A stretch of DNA of 64,000 bases, from positions 1,543,855-1,607,854 of the forward strand of contig NZ_QENQ01000001.1 in assembly GCF_003096275.1 (NCBI RefSeq). The letters are read 5' to 3'. How positions within the stretch are numbered: position 1 is the stretch's first letter; every line of letters starts with the position of its first letter. A program made the translations under genes and the position numbers. The stretch comes from Sphingomonas pokkalii. Lineage in GTDB: Bacteria; Pseudomonadota; Alphaproteobacteria; Sphingomonadales; Sphingomonadaceae. The notes under the pieces are model-generated. The model ran no database searches. It saw only the letters and a program-made list of their open reading frames with translations, and was not told the DNA's origin. Below, piece by piece: positions 1 to 9,057 of this stretch.

Positions 1-1
1 G

Positions 2-853
2 CTGTTTCATTTCCACAAGGCCGGGCTGTACGGGGCGATGGCGAACATCATCGCGATCCCGCTGACGACGTTCGTCGTCATGCCGCTGGAGGCGCTTGCC
101 TTGCTGCTCGATCTGCTGGGGCTGGGCGGCCCGGCATGGTGGCTGGCGGGCAAGGCGCTCGCGCTGCTGTTGTGGATCGCCCATATGGTGGCCGATGCCC
201 CGGGTTCGGTTGCTGCATTGCCGGTGATGCCCGGCGGGGCGTTCGGGTGGATCGCATTCGGCGGGCTTTGGATCGCGCTGTGGCGCACGCGCGTGCGGCT
301 GATCGGGATGATCCCGGTGGTGGCGGGGCTCGTTTGGGCCGCGCTCGCCCCCGCGCCGGATCTGCTGATCACCGGCGACGGGCGCCACCTGGCGCTGCGG
401 GTGCCCGATGGCAGCTTCGCGCTGCTGCGCGATCGCACGAAGGACTTCACCCGCGCGTCGATCAGCGAAATGGGGGGCATTGAACCGGATGCGCTGGCCT
501 CGCTTGCCGAGCGGAACGAGGCGCGGTGCAGCCCCGATCTCTGCGTCGCCGATGTCGCAGGTGGCGGGCGCAGCTGGCGGATCGCGGCGACGCGGAGCGG
601 CTACACGATCGGCTGGCGCGCGCTGGTCGCGACCTGCGCGTCGAGCGACATCATGGTCAGCGAGCGCCGCCTGCCCCGGGGCTGCCGTCCGCGCTGGCTG
701 TTGCTCGACCGGGCGGCGCTGGCCCAAACGGGCGGCGTCGCCATTTCCTTCGCGGGGCGGGGGATCCGCACGGTCGAAACCGGTGCCCAGCATCCATGGC
801 TTGACCCGCCGACGGTTCAGCCCCCATTCGAACGCGGAAAGGGAGAGCCATGA
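2..853 (+). CDS. comEC: ComEC/Rec2-type DNA uptake channel protein, C-terminal part (5' end outside window)
   Basis: The frame is open from base 2, so the gene begins outside the window; about 283 C-terminal residues are visible. The first residues (FHKAGLYGAMANIIAIPLT) match the end of the ComEC competence domain, followed by hydrophobic segments. After about residue 110 comes a soluble tail (LLITGDGRHLALRVPDG) like the degraded metallo-beta-lactamase-type C-terminal domain of ComEC, without an HxHxDH motif. ComEC is the inner-membrane channel for transported single-stranded DNA. The stop overlaps the start of the next gene by 4 bases (ATGA). The family assignment is firm; whether the cell is competent cannot be judged here. 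Confidence 0.88.
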   Translation: MFHFHKAGLYGAMANIIAIPLTTFVVMPLEALALLLDLLGLGGPAWWLAGKALALLLWIAHMVADAPGSVAALPVMPGGAFGWIAFGGLWIALWRTRVRLIGMIPVVAGLVWAALAPAPDLLITGDGRHLALRVPDGSFALLRDRTKDFTRASISEMGGIEPDALASLAERNEARCSPDLCVADVAGGGRSWRIAATRSGYTIGWRALVATCASSDIMVSERRLPRGCRPRWLLLDRAALAQTGGVAISFAGRGIRTVETGAQHPWLDPPTVQPPFERGKGEP

Positions 854-1713
854 TGTTCCGGATTCTCGTGTCTGCTGCAGCACTTGCCTTGGCGCCTTCG
901 GCATCGGCGCAACAGACGGACTGGGCAAAGGTGCGCGCCGAGTGGAACCAGCCCATGGCGCCGTTCCGAATCCTGGGGAACGTTCATTATGTCGGGACGG
1001 CGGGCATTGCAGCCTATCTGATCACCAGTCCGCAGGGGCATATCCTGATCGATGGCGGCATGGCGGAAAGCGCGCCGCTGATCGCCGCCAATATCGAGAA
1101 GCTGGGGTTCAAGCTGGCGGACGTGAAGATCCTGCTGATCAACCACGCGCATTGGGACCATGCCGGCGGCCTTGCCGAACTGAAGCGTCGAACGGGGGCG
1201 CGGCTGCTGGCCAGCGCGGCCGACACGCCGGCGCTGGAGGCCGGTCGGTCCGACTATCGCCCGGACATCACCAGCAGCGCGCCGCCCGTGAAGGTAGACG
1301 GCGTGCTGAAGGACGGGGAAGAAATTCACTTCGGCACCAATACGCTGGTCGCGCATCTTACGCCGGGCCATACCAAGGGCTGTACCAGTTTCACGATGCA
1401 GGTGCCCTCCGGCGGTGACAGCCTGACCGTGTTGTTCGCCTGTAGCATGAGCGTCGCCGACCAGCCGCTGACGCCGGGCCATGGCTATGACGCGGCTCCG
1501 TCCGATTTCCGCGCGACCTTCGCCAAGCTCCGTGCGACGCAGGCGGATGTGTTCCTTAGCTTTCATGCGGAGCAGTTCGACCTTGCCGCCAAGCGCGCCA
1601 AGCAACTCGCGGGCGATGCCGAGGCGTTCGTCGATCCCGGCGAACTGGCGCGGCGGGTGGATGCGGCGCAGGCCGATTTCGAGGCCGAGTTGAAGCGCGA
1701 AAACGGGAAATGA
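850..1713 (+). CDS. Subclass B3-like metallo-beta-lactamase, secreted
   Basis: 287 residues with a signal peptide of about 20 residues ending SASAQ. The zinc motif is HAHWDH (HxHxDH), followed by TPGHTKGC (His196 equivalent) and LSFHAEQF (His263 equivalent). The segment LIDGGMAESAPLIAANI and the Ser in FACSMSV (Ser221 position) are typical of subclass B3 rather than B1/B2 or glyoxalase II. Members of this family use two zinc ions to hydrolyse beta-lactams in the periplasm. Activity against a drug is inference; housekeeping B3-like lactonases exist. The ATGA overlap with comEC suggests translational coupling. Confidence 0.85.
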   Translation: MMFRILVSAAALALAPSASAQQTDWAKVRAEWNQPMAPFRILGNVHYVGTAGIAAYLITSPQGHILIDGGMAESAPLIAANIEKLGFKLADVKILLINHAHWDHAGGLAELKRRTGARLLASAADTPALEAGRSDYRPDITSSAPPVKVDGVLKDGEEIHFGTNTLVAHLTPGHTKGCTSFTMQVPSGGDSLTVLFACSMSVADQPLTPGHGYDAAPSDFRATFAKLRATQADVFLSFHAEQFDLAAKRAKQLAGDAEAFVDPGELARRVDAAQADFEAELKRENGK

Positions 1714-1746
1714 GCCCTGCCACGCGCATATGGTCGGCGCGATAGC

Positions 1747-2331
1747 GTGAACGTCGATCCGTCCGAAGGATGGGATGCTATTGCCGAGGCATTTGTCGCA
1801 GCCCGATCGAACATCGGGGCGGCTCTGGTGCGGAACTGGGCACGCGAAACCCTGTCACCGGGAGCAGAGATCGTCGACATAGGGTGCGGTTCTGGGGTGC
1901 CGATCGCACGCGCGCTTATAGACGACGGCTTCACCGTGTTCGGCATCGACGCCTCGCCGCGCCTCCTTCGGGCCTTTGCACGGCAATTTCCCGCCATGCC
2001 GTGCGCTTGCGAGGCGGCCCAGGACAGCCGGTTCTTCGGCCGCCGCTTTGACGGAGCCATTGCGATAGGTCTGTTGTTCCTGCTCGATGCGGACCAGCAA
2101 TGGCAGGTTCTGGAAAAGACCGCGGCCGCATTGCACCCCGGCGGGCGGCTGTTGTTCAGCGCGCCGCTACAGGCCTGCACCTGGAACGATAGCCTGACAG
2201 GGCGTTGTTCCCAATCGCTCGGCGCTCCCGCCTATGCCCGGATGCTTGCGGCGTTCGGCTTGCACCTTGTCCGCCATTTGGAGGACGAAGGCGCAAACAC
2301 CTATTACGACGCGGTCAAGCAGAGCGCCTGA
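1747..2331 (+). CDS. Class I SAM-dependent methyltransferase
   Basis: 194 residues, GTG start. Motif I is VDIGCGSGVPIARAL (about residues 43-57), followed by an acidic motif II (VFGIDAS) and a post-motif FDGAIAIGLLFLL, typical of small Rossmann-fold methyltransferases. The C-terminal YYDAVK resembles ubiquinone/small-molecule methyltransferases, but the substrate cannot be told. It converges on lexA with only 7 bases between the two stops. The start codon is uncertain because no clear ribosome binding site precedes the GTG. Confidence 0.75.
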   Translation: MNVDPSEGWDAIAEAFVAARSNIGAALVRNWARETLSPGAEIVDIGCGSGVPIARALIDDGFTVFGIDASPRLLRAFARQFPAMPCACEAAQDSRFFGRRFDGAIAIGLLFLLDADQQWQVLEKTAAALHPGGRLLFSAPLQACTWNDSLTGRCSQSLGAPAYARMLAAFGLHLVRHLEDEGANTYYDAVKQSA

Positions 2332-2338
2332 CCGGCCT

Positions 2339-3007
2339 TCAATACCGCCGCAACAGCCCGGACAGCCGGCCCTGTACACGCACCTGATCCGGCCGATAGC
2401 GCTGGGGTGAATAGTCGCGATTGGCGGGATCCAGCCGGATCATCGCGCCTTCCTTGCGGAAATATTTCAGCGTCGCTTCGGCATCGTCGATCAACGCGAC
2501 AATGATTTCTCCGTCACGCGCGGTCTCGGTGCGGCGTATCAGCGCGTAATCCCCGTCGAGAATGCCTGCTTCGACCATCGAGTCGCCGGCCACTTCCAGC
2601 GCATAATGCTCGCCAGCGCCCAGCAGTGCGGCGGGCACCGGCAGCATCGTCGAGCCTTCGAGCGCTTCGATCGGCGTACCGGCCGCGATCCGGCCGTGCA
2701 GCGGGATTTCGACCACGTCGTTCGCCGGAGCCGGCGGGGTGGTGGCGCCCGTGGCCGGCTTGGCGGCCTTCGCAACGGTCTTGCGCTCGCCGCGTTCCGG
2801 CATCCGCAGCACTTCCAGCGCGCGGGCGCGGTTGGGGAGGCGGCGGATGAACTCGCGTTCTTCCAGCGCGCTGATCAGCCGGTGCACGCCCGACTTCGAC
2901 TTGAGATCGAGCGCTTCCTTCATTTCCTCGAACGAGGGCGACACGCCGGTTTCGGCGAGGCGGTCGGCAATGAAGCAGATCAGCTCGTGCTGCTTGCGCG
3001 TGAGCAT
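2339..3007 (-). CDS. lexA: LexA SOS repressor / self-cleaving protease
   Basis: 222 residues from ATG (MLTRKQHEL); the frame is open further upstream, but this is the conserved LexA N-terminus. Residues 1-65 form the winged-helix DNA-binding domain. The Ala109-Gly110 cleavage site lies in RIAAGTP. The serine/lysine dyad is Ser143 (GDSMVEAG) and Lys181 (TLKYFR). LexA represses DNA-damage genes and is inactivated by RecA-stimulated self-cleavage. A GTTC-N7-GTTC box lies 18 bases upstream, so the gene is autoregulated. A second pair of such boxes occurs near 22.3 kb. Confidence 0.97.
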   Translation of the reverse strand: MLTRKQHELICFIADRLAETGVSPSFEEMKEALDLKSKSGVHRLISALEEREFIRRLPNRARALEVLRMPERGERKTVAKAAKPATGATTPPAPANDVVEIPLHGRIAAGTPIEALEGSTMLPVPAALLGAGEHYALEVAGDSMVEAGILDGDYALIRRTETARDGEIIVALIDDAEATLKYFRKEGAMIRLDPANRDYSPQRYRPDQVRVQGRLSGLLRRY

Positions 3008-3024
3008 CCAATCCTCCGGGTCTA

Positions 3025-3039
3025 GAACAGACTGCGAAC
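3025..3039 (-). promoter_or_regulatory. LexA (SOS) box upstream of lexA
   Basis: On the coding strand this reads GTTCGCAGTCTGTTC, a perfect GTTC-N7-GTTC direct repeat, the alphaproteobacterial LexA site. It lies 18 bases from the lexA start codon, where it would block transcription or the start site, giving autoregulation. Confidence 0.92.
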
Positions 3040-3064
3040 GTTTATGCAATGTTCCGAACCGGTG

Positions 3065-4246
3065 TCAAGCGATGTTGAGAATTTCCACCATTTCACCGCT
3101 TTCCGCCGGTGGGGCATGGGGCTCGCGGATGATCAGGCAATTGCTCCGCGCGAGCGTCCGCAGCATCGAACTGTCCTGTACGGTCGAAGCGAAGACCTTG
3201 CCGTCGACCAGTGCGGCGCGCAGATAGTCGGTGCGATCGCCGTTCGCGGGCAACATCTCCCCCAGCACCGCGGTTTGCCCGGGTGGGAATGGATCGGCAG
3301 CCCCGGCCCAGGCGGCGATCAGCGGACGGACGAACAGCAGCGTCGTGACGAAGACCGATACCGGGTTGCCCGGCAGGCCTATCACCATCATCGCGTCGCG
3401 CCGGCCTGCCATCATCGGTTTGCCCGGGCGCAGCGCGATCCGCCAGAAGTCGATCACCGCACCCGCGGCTTCGAGCGCCGGACGCACGAGATCGTGATCG
3501 CCAACGGATGCGCCGCCGCTGGTGACGAGGAGATCCGCGTCCACCGCCGAGAAGGCTTGGCTAAGCGCGTCGATCCGATCGGGCAGGATCCCAAGGTCGA
3601 TCAGTTCGATCGGCAGGTCGGCGATCTGCGCCGCCAACATCGCGCGGTTGGATTCCGGGAGCTGGGCCGGCCCGATGCGGGCGCCGGGAGGAACCAGTTC
3701 GTCGCCGGTTGCGGCGATCGCCACCCGGACCGGGCGATGCACCGCCAGTTCGGCATGGCCCGCGACTGCGGCCAGCGCCAGCCGTGCAGGCGTGATCCGC
3801 TCGCCGGCCGCGATCAGGATGTCCCCTTCGGCAAAGTCGAGCCCGCGCCGACGGACGTTGCGGCCGCGATGCGCCGGCCCGTCGCCCTGGAGGTGCAGCG
3901 CATCGCCCTCGCGGTCGGCTTCCTCCTGCACCAGCACGCAGTCGGCGCCGGCCGGCAGGGGCGCACCGGTGAAGATCCGCACCGCTTCGCCCGGCGCGAC
4001 GCTGCCGGGAAAGGCGGCGCCGGCCGCGCTTTCGCCGATCACCTTCCACGGGCCGGGCAGATCATCGAACCGGATGGCATAGCCGTCCATCGCCGATAGA
4101 TCGGAGGCAGGCTGTGTGCGTCGCGCGACGATCGGTGCGGCCGCCCAGCGCCCGGCCGCCTGGGCCAGCGCTGCGCGCTCGACGGGCGTGCGACCGGCAA
4201 GTGCAAGCAGTCGCGTCTGGGCTTCGACTATAGGGAGCAGCGCCAT
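3065..4246 (-). CDS. moeA: Molybdopterin molybdotransferase MoeA
   Basis: 393 residues from ATG (MALLPIVEAQTRLL); an in-frame TTG 15 codons upstream is less likely, because a purine-rich GGGTGGG directly precedes the ATG. Family motifs: SAMDGYAIRF near the N-terminus, SGGASVGDHD, and LPGNPVSVFV. MoeA inserts molybdate into adenylylated molybdopterin, the last step of molybdenum-cofactor synthesis. The gene follows the PilZ gene on the same strand, and moaB of the same pathway lies at 37.5 kb. The length is normal. Confidence 0.95.
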   Translation of the reverse strand: MALLPIVEAQTRLLALAGRTPVERAALAQAAGRWAAAPIVARRTQPASDLSAMDGYAIRFDDLPGPWKVIGESAAGAAFPGSVAPGEAVRIFTGAPLPAGADCVLVQEEADREGDALHLQGDGPAHRGRNVRRRGLDFAEGDILIAAGERITPARLALAAVAGHAELAVHRPVRVAIAATGDELVPPGARIGPAQLPESNRAMLAAQIADLPIELIDLGILPDRIDALSQAFSAVDADLLVTSGGASVGDHDLVRPALEAAGAVIDFWRIALRPGKPMMAGRRDAMMVIGLPGNPVSVFVTTLLFVRPLIAAWAGAADPFPPGQTAVLGEMLPANGDRTDYLRAALVDGKVFASTVQDSSMLRTLARSNCLIIREPHAPPAESGEMVEILNIA

Positions 4247-4287
4247 CCCACCCGCTTGGCGGCAGGTGCACGGCGATGCAAGCGGCT

Positions 4288-5229
4288 TCAATCCGCCGGG
4301 ATCGTTGCGGCGAGCGTTCGCAAGTCCTGATCGCGCAGTGGCATCCGGAATTCAGCAAGGGTGCGCCCCTGGCTGGTCCGCACCACGCGCACGGGTCCGC
4401 CGCCGATTTCCGGCAGCGCTACCCACAGTGACGCGCCGGGGCTGAATCCATGCGCGGCCTCGAATTCCACCTGGCGGGCGGTCACGGCATGAACCCGGCA
4501 ATTCCACCAGCGCACGCCTTCGCGGACACGGCCCGGCGAATCGAGCCGCAGCGCCAAGCTATCGCGAAGCAGCCCCCCCAGGATCGAGCGTGATCGCGCG
4601 GGCTGCGGCATATGTTGCAGCCCGCGCAGCCAGGGGAACAGTGTCTGCCAGCCCAGTTCCTCGACAAAGGCGATGCCGGCGGCGTTTCCGCGCACCCAGC
4701 GCACCGTGCCGTCGAGCGGACGCAACCCATCGAAGGTAAGGCCCACCTTGGCATCTGCGACGAGCATTCCGGCGTCCAGGCCGATGCCGCCTTGCGAGAT
4801 ATTGTGCATGGCGAGCTGTTGGATTGTCCCGTTGCAATGGACGCCGACGGTCCGCCGCAGCTCGATGCGGGGAAGGCGCCGATCGCCCGCCGTCGCGCGG
4901 GCAAGGTTGCGCGCAACCAGCCCGAGAATATCCACCCGCGCATCGAACGCGAGCCCGATGGCATCGCCTTCGCACCACAGGATACGGGAAGCGATCGGAT
5001 CCATGCCTTCCAGGAAAAGGCTTGCCCGCGCATCCGCGGCCGGCTGCGCGGTGCAGCGCAATTTCGCGCCGCAGGGGCCGATCCACTGCAGGCCAGCGTC
5101 GACCGTGCCGTTCGTACCGGCAAGCGTTACCGGATCCAGCAGGGCATCAGCCCGGGTGCCGCTTCCCGGCGGGGCCGGCAGGTCGGCGATGAGGCTGAAC
5201 ACCGTCGCGGACGTCTGCACCAATTCCAT
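4288..5229 (-). CDS. PilZ-domain protein, apparently three tandem PilZ-like barrels
   Basis: About 313 residues. ATG at 5229 is chosen because GGGGAG sits 5 bases upstream; ATG at 5232 or 5259 is also in frame. The middle third carries the c-di-GMP signature: RRLPR (RxxxR) followed by NISQGGIGL (NxSxxG), then the barrel strands LDGTVRWVRGNAAGIAF. The N-terminal third (GLQWIGPCGAKLRC... SRILWCEGDAIGLAF) and the C-terminal third look like the same fold without the ligand motif. Likely a c-di-GMP receptor or adaptor; the output is unknown. It lies just upstream of moeA, possibly co-transcribed. Confidence 0.78.
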   Translation of the reverse strand: MELVQTSATVFSLIADLPAPPGSGTRADALLDPVTLAGTNGTVDAGLQWIGPCGAKLRCTAQPAADARASLFLEGMDPIASRILWCEGDAIGLAFDARVDILGLVARNLARATAGDRRLPRIELRRTVGVHCNGTIQQLAMHNISQGGIGLDAGMLVADAKVGLTFDGLRPLDGTVRWVRGNAAGIAFVEELGWQTLFPWLRGLQHMPQPARSRSILGGLLRDSLALRLDSPGRVREGVRWWNCRVHAVTARQVEFEAAHGFSPGASLWVALPEIGGGPVRVVRTSQGRTLAEFRMPLRDQDLRTLAATIPAD

Positions 5230-5332
5230 CATATCTCCCCGTCCGTGGCCGGGTACCATGATGGCGCGCGGCTAAAAGGGGGTTAAGCCGATAGGTTGGG
5301 AAATCCCTAAGACGACCCGGCCGAGCGCCCCT

Positions 5333-6748
5333 TTAGTCGTTGCGAAGCCCGATCCCCATCATGGCCTGCACCTGCTCGGCTTCCGATGAAACGACCGGAT
5401 AGGCACAGTAATCGGAGGCATAGAAAGCACTTGGGCGATGGTTGCCGGACCAGCCGACGCCCCCGAACGGCGCTGCCGAGGAGGCCCCGTTGGTAGGCTT
5501 GTTCCAATTGACGATGCCGGCGCGGATTTCTGCCCAGAAACGGTCGTACAAGGCGGGATTGTCGCTGATCAGGCTGGCGGAAAGGCCGTAGCGGGTGTCG
5601 TTCGCTTCTTTGATCGCGGCATCGAAGTCGGCCTTGCGAAACACCTGCAACACCGGCCCGAACAGCTCGGCGTCCACCTTTTCGTGCGCATCGGTCATGT
5701 CGATCACCGCGGGCGTCAGGAACGGGCGGCCTTCGATCGGCCGGGTCAGCGGCCGCAGCGCGCGTCCGCCGAGGGCGACCAGCTTCCCGGCGGCGTCGAT
5801 CAGCATGTCCGCGGCTTGATTGTCGATCACCGGTCCCATGAAGGGTTGCGGATCGTCATGCGGCGCGCCGACGATGATCCGCCCGATCAGCGTGTCGAGT
5901 TCCGCCATCAGCGGTTCGAACAGCGCCTCGTCCACGATCAGCCGCCGCGCGGCGGTGCAGCGCTGCCCGGCGGACGTGAAGGCGGATTGCACCACCAGCG
6001 CCGCAGCAGAAGAAAGCGCCTGCGTGTCCCATACCAGAATCGGGTTGTTCCCGCCCATTTCCAGGGCGAGAATCTTCTCGGGATGTTCGGCGAACTGGCG
6101 GTTGAGCGCGATGCCGGTCCCGGCGGAGCCGGTGAACAAGAGCCCGTCGATGCCCGGATGCCCCGCCAGCGCCTTGCCTGCGTCCGCCCCGCCGATCAGC
6201 AGCCGTACGCAGCCTTCCGGAATGCCTGCCGCGCGATAGCAATCGACCAGGAATGCGCCCGCCGCCGGTGTTTTTTCCGACGGCTTGAACACCACCGCGT
6301 TCCCGGCGAGCAGCGCAGGCACGATATGGCCGTTCGGCAGATGGGCGGGGAAGTTGTAGGGCCCCAGCACCGCGAGCACACCATGCGGCTTGTGCCGCAG
6401 CGCCAGGCGCGTGTTTGCCGGGGCGTCGATCTGGCGCTGGCCGGCGCGCTCTGCCTGGCTCGCGATCGAAATGGCGACCTTGCCGATTACGGTGTCCACT
6501 TCGGTGCGCGCTTCCCACAGCGGCTTGCCGGTTTCGCGGGCAATCAGGTCGGCAAAGGCTTCCGCCCGCTCGCGCACCACCGCGGCGAAGCGGCGTAGCG
6601 CCTCCACCCGCTCTTCCAGCGGCCGGGACGCCCATGCGGCCCAATGCGCCCGCGCAATTGCGACTTCGCGATCGGCGTCGCCAACGGGATGGCGCCACAG
6701 CAGCGTGCCGGTGGCGGGCTCGGTGGAAAGGAGTTCCTGCTCGGGCAT
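5333..6748 (-). CDS. astD: N-succinylglutamate 5-semialdehyde dehydrogenase
   Basis: 471 residues, aldehyde dehydrogenase superfamily, with the AstD pattern: VLGPYNFPAHLPNGHIVPALLAGN and FKPSEKTP for NAD binding, LEMGGNNPILVW with the catalytic Glu, and TSAGQRCTAARRL with the catalytic Cys. AstD oxidises succinylglutamate semialdehyde in the arginine succinyltransferase pathway (cytoplasm). No astA, astB, astC or astE is adjacent, so the gene is separated from the rest of the pathway here. It is flanked by selO upstream and the PilZ gene downstream on the same strand. Confidence 0.9.
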   Translation of the reverse strand: MPEQELLSTEPATGTLLWRHPVGDADREVAIARAHWAAWASRPLEERVEALRRFAAVVRERAEAFADLIARETGKPLWEARTEVDTVIGKVAISIASQAERAGQRQIDAPANTRLALRHKPHGVLAVLGPYNFPAHLPNGHIVPALLAGNAVVFKPSEKTPAAGAFLVDCYRAAGIPEGCVRLLIGGADAGKALAGHPGIDGLLFTGSAGTGIALNRQFAEHPEKILALEMGGNNPILVWDTQALSSAAALVVQSAFTSAGQRCTAARRLIVDEALFEPLMAELDTLIGRIIVGAPHDDPQPFMGPVIDNQAADMLIDAAGKLVALGGRALRPLTRPIEGRPFLTPAVIDMTDAHEKVDAELFGPVLQVFRKADFDAAIKEANDTRYGLSASLISDNPALYDRFWAEIRAGIVNWNKPTNGASSAAPFGGVGWSGNHRPSAFYASDYCAYPVVSSEAEQVQAMMGIGLRND

Positions 6749-6811
6749 GGGCCTTCTGGTTTCGTTGTGGAGCGCAAGCGCAGGATCGCGCTTTTGCCCG
6801 AAAGCCGGTCG

Positions 6812-8164
6812 CTAGGCCAGAGCCGCGCCCATCGCGCGGACGGCGGCGATCTTGGCGTAGAGCGGCGCCCAGTCGTCGCGATCTGCAATTGCAGACCAGA
6901 TCGCTTCGACCTCGTCGATCAGCATCGCTTCGGGCGCGCCCTGCCAATAGCGATCGGCCCCCCGGTCCTTGCGCGCGCGATAGCGTGCCAGATGACGGCG
7001 GACCGGATCGAAAACGCTGTCATAGCTATCGGGCACCGCGCCGCCAAAGGCGTCGAAGTAGAATTGGTGCAGCAATGTGCCGCTTTGGTGAAGCGCCTGC
7101 TCCAGCGCCTGGGCAAGCGCACGATCGCTCGCATCGTCGCGGGGGCATACGCCCAGACGCCATAGCATCGCCTGCGCCTGTTCGCGGTGAAAGGCTTCGG
7201 CAAAGCCTTCCAGCGCTTCGATCAGGGGCGCTTCCTCCGCGATCAGTCGCAGCGAAATCGCGAGCTGCATAACATCCCAGTAGATCGCTTCGGCCTGGCG
7301 GCCATAGGCATATAGGCCGGTCTGGTCGAAATAGGCGGCGATGAAATGCGGTGCCCAGCTCGGCGTGAAGCGCCAGGGGCCATAATCGAAGCTTTCGCCC
7401 GTGACGTTGATGTTGTCGCTGTTCAGCACGCCATGGACGAAGCCTGCCGCCATGAACCGCCCCGCCATCCGCGCCGTGCGCGCGACGACGCGCGCCAGCA
7501 GGCGTGCCGGTGCATCCGGGCCGTCTTGCTCGCCGAAATAATGGTGGAGCGTGTAGGCCGTCAGCTTTCGCAGTCCCTCCAGATTCTCGAAGGCGGCAAG
7601 TCGCTGGAACGCGCCGATGCGGATATGGCTGTGGCTGAGCCGGACAAGCACCGAAGAACGGGTGGGCGAGGGCTCGTCGCCGCGATGCAGTGCTTCGCCG
7701 GTTTCGATCAGCGAAAAGCTTCGCGAGGTTTCGACGCCCAGCGCTTCCAGCATCTCGGTTGCCAGGATTTCGCGGACCCCGCCCTTCAGCGTCAGTCGCC
7801 CGTCGCCGAAACGGCTATAGGGTGTCTGGCCGGAGCCCTTGGTGCCCAGGTCCATCAGTCGGCCGGCATCGTCGGTCATCTGCGCGAACAGGAAGCCGCG
7901 GCCATCGCCGATTTCGGGGTTGTACACGCGGAACTGGTGCCCGTGATAGCGAAGCGCCAGCGGCTCCGGCAGGCTGCCGGGCAACGGGTCGAACCGGCCG
8001 AAATGGGCGATCCATTCGGCATCCCGCAGCCCGTCCAGTCCCACCGTGGCGGCGGCACGATCGTTGCGGAATCGCAGGATCGCCTGGGGGAAGTGCGCCG
8101 GTTTCACCGGATCGAAAAAGCCATCCCCAAGGCTGAGGATCGCCTGTTGCGGAGCGAAGGCCAT
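6812..8164 (-). CDS. selO: Protein adenylyltransferase SelO (YdiU family)
   Basis: 450 residues from ATG (MAFAPQQ). The frame is open much further upstream, but that part is antisense to the hydrolase gene and unlike SelO. Recognisable blocks: YHGHQFRVYNPEIGDGRG, DLGTKGSGQTPYSR, HRGDEPSPTRSSVLVRLSHS and HGVLNSDNINVTGESFDYGP, the pseudokinase-type active site that transfers AMP to proteins. The C-terminus lacks the Cys/Sec found near the end of many SelO proteins, making this the short form. Its start is only 18 bases from the divergent hydrolase gene. Confidence 0.93.
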   Translation of the reverse strand: MAFAPQQAILSLGDGFFDPVKPAHFPQAILRFRNDRAAATVGLDGLRDAEWIAHFGRFDPLPGSLPEPLALRYHGHQFRVYNPEIGDGRGFLFAQMTDDAGRLMDLGTKGSGQTPYSRFGDGRLTLKGGVREILATEMLEALGVETSRSFSLIETGEALHRGDEPSPTRSSVLVRLSHSHIRIGAFQRLAAFENLEGLRKLTAYTLHHYFGEQDGPDAPARLLARVVARTARMAGRFMAAGFVHGVLNSDNINVTGESFDYGPWRFTPSWAPHFIAAYFDQTGLYAYGRQAEAIYWDVMQLAISLRLIAEEAPLIEALEGFAEAFHREQAQAMLWRLGVCPRDDASDRALAQALEQALHQSGTLLHQFYFDAFGGAVPDSYDSVFDPVRRHLARYRARKDRGADRYWQGAPEAMLIDEVEAIWSAIADRDDWAPLYAKIAAVRAMGAALA

Positions 8165-8182
8165 GCGGCGATATGGGGGACG

Positions 8183-9052
8183 ATGGGTGATCGGCGCAAC
8201 TATTCCGATGGCTATTGGTGGTCGAAAGACGGCCTGCGGCTGCATTATCGCGACTATCCGGGCCGGGAGGATCGCCCGCCGATCCTCTGTTTGCCCGGCC
8301 TTACCCGCAACGCGCGCGATTTCGCCGACCTGGCCGAACGCTTCTCCGGCGAATGGCGCATACTCTGCGTGGAGTTTCGCGGCCGGGGCGAAAGCGCCTA
8401 TGCCAAGGATCCGATGAGCTATGCGCCGCTCGTCTATTTGCAGGACGTGGAAGCGCTGCTCGCCGATCTGAAGATCGAAAGGTTCGTTGCGGTCGGCACG
8501 TCGCTGGGGGGTATCGTGACGATGCTGCTGGCGGCGACCGATGGGGAGAAGCTGGCCGGTGCCGTGCTGAACGACGTGGGCCCGGAACTGAACCCGGCCG
8601 GGCTGGCGCGCATCCGCACCTATGTCGGCAAGCAGGTCTGGTATCCCACATGGATGCACGCGGCACGTGGCGTGGCGGAAGCGAATGCCGATGTCTATCC
8701 CGACTATCGTATCGAAGACTGGCTCGCGATGGCCAAGCGGCTGCACCGGGTGAACAGCCAGGGCCGCATCGTCCTCGATTACGACATGAAGATTGCCGAG
8801 CCGTTCCGCGTGCCGGGCAACGAGGCCGGGCCGGACATGTGGCCGACGATCGATGCGCTCGCCGGCCGGCCATTGCTGGTGGTGCGCGGGGAACGGTCGG
8901 ACATTCTGCGCGCCGACACCGCCGACAAGATGATCGCGCGTGCGCCGGGCGCAGAATTGGTGACGGTGCAGCATGTGGGTCATGCCCCGACGCTCGACGA
9001 GCAGGCGGCGGTGGCGGGCATCGCGCGGCTGTTGGCGCAGGTAGCGCCATAG
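8183..9052 (+). CDS. Alpha/beta-fold hydrolase
   Basis: 289 residues from ATG (MGDRRNYSDGYWWSKDGL). The nucleophile elbow is GTSLGG (Ser in VAVGTSLGGIVTMLL), the oxyanion region LCLPGLTRNARDF, and the likely catalytic His is in VQHVGHAPTLDE near the C-terminus. The start of the domain (WSKDGLRLHYRDYPG) resembles small-ester or lactone hydrolases of this fold. Cytoplasmic, no signal peptide. The substrate is not predictable. It is transcribed divergently from selO, so the two promoters must overlap each other's coding or leader sequence. Confidence 0.87.
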   Translation: MGDRRNYSDGYWWSKDGLRLHYRDYPGREDRPPILCLPGLTRNARDFADLAERFSGEWRILCVEFRGRGESAYAKDPMSYAPLVYLQDVEALLADLKIERFVAVGTSLGGIVTMLLAATDGEKLAGAVLNDVGPELNPAGLARIRTYVGKQVWYPTWMHAARGVAEANADVYPDYRIEDWLAMAKRLHRVNSQGRIVLDYDMKIAEPFRVPGNEAGPDMWPTIDALAGRPLLVVRGERSDILRADTADKMIARAPGAELVTVQHVGHAPTLDEQAAVAGIARLLAQVAP

Positions 9053-9057
9053 CGGTG

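Noticed and set aside
8165..8983. 273-codon N-terminal extension of selO
   Set aside because: Antisense to a clear alpha/beta hydrolase gene, with low-complexity His/Arg/Gln-rich sequence and no similarity to SelO.
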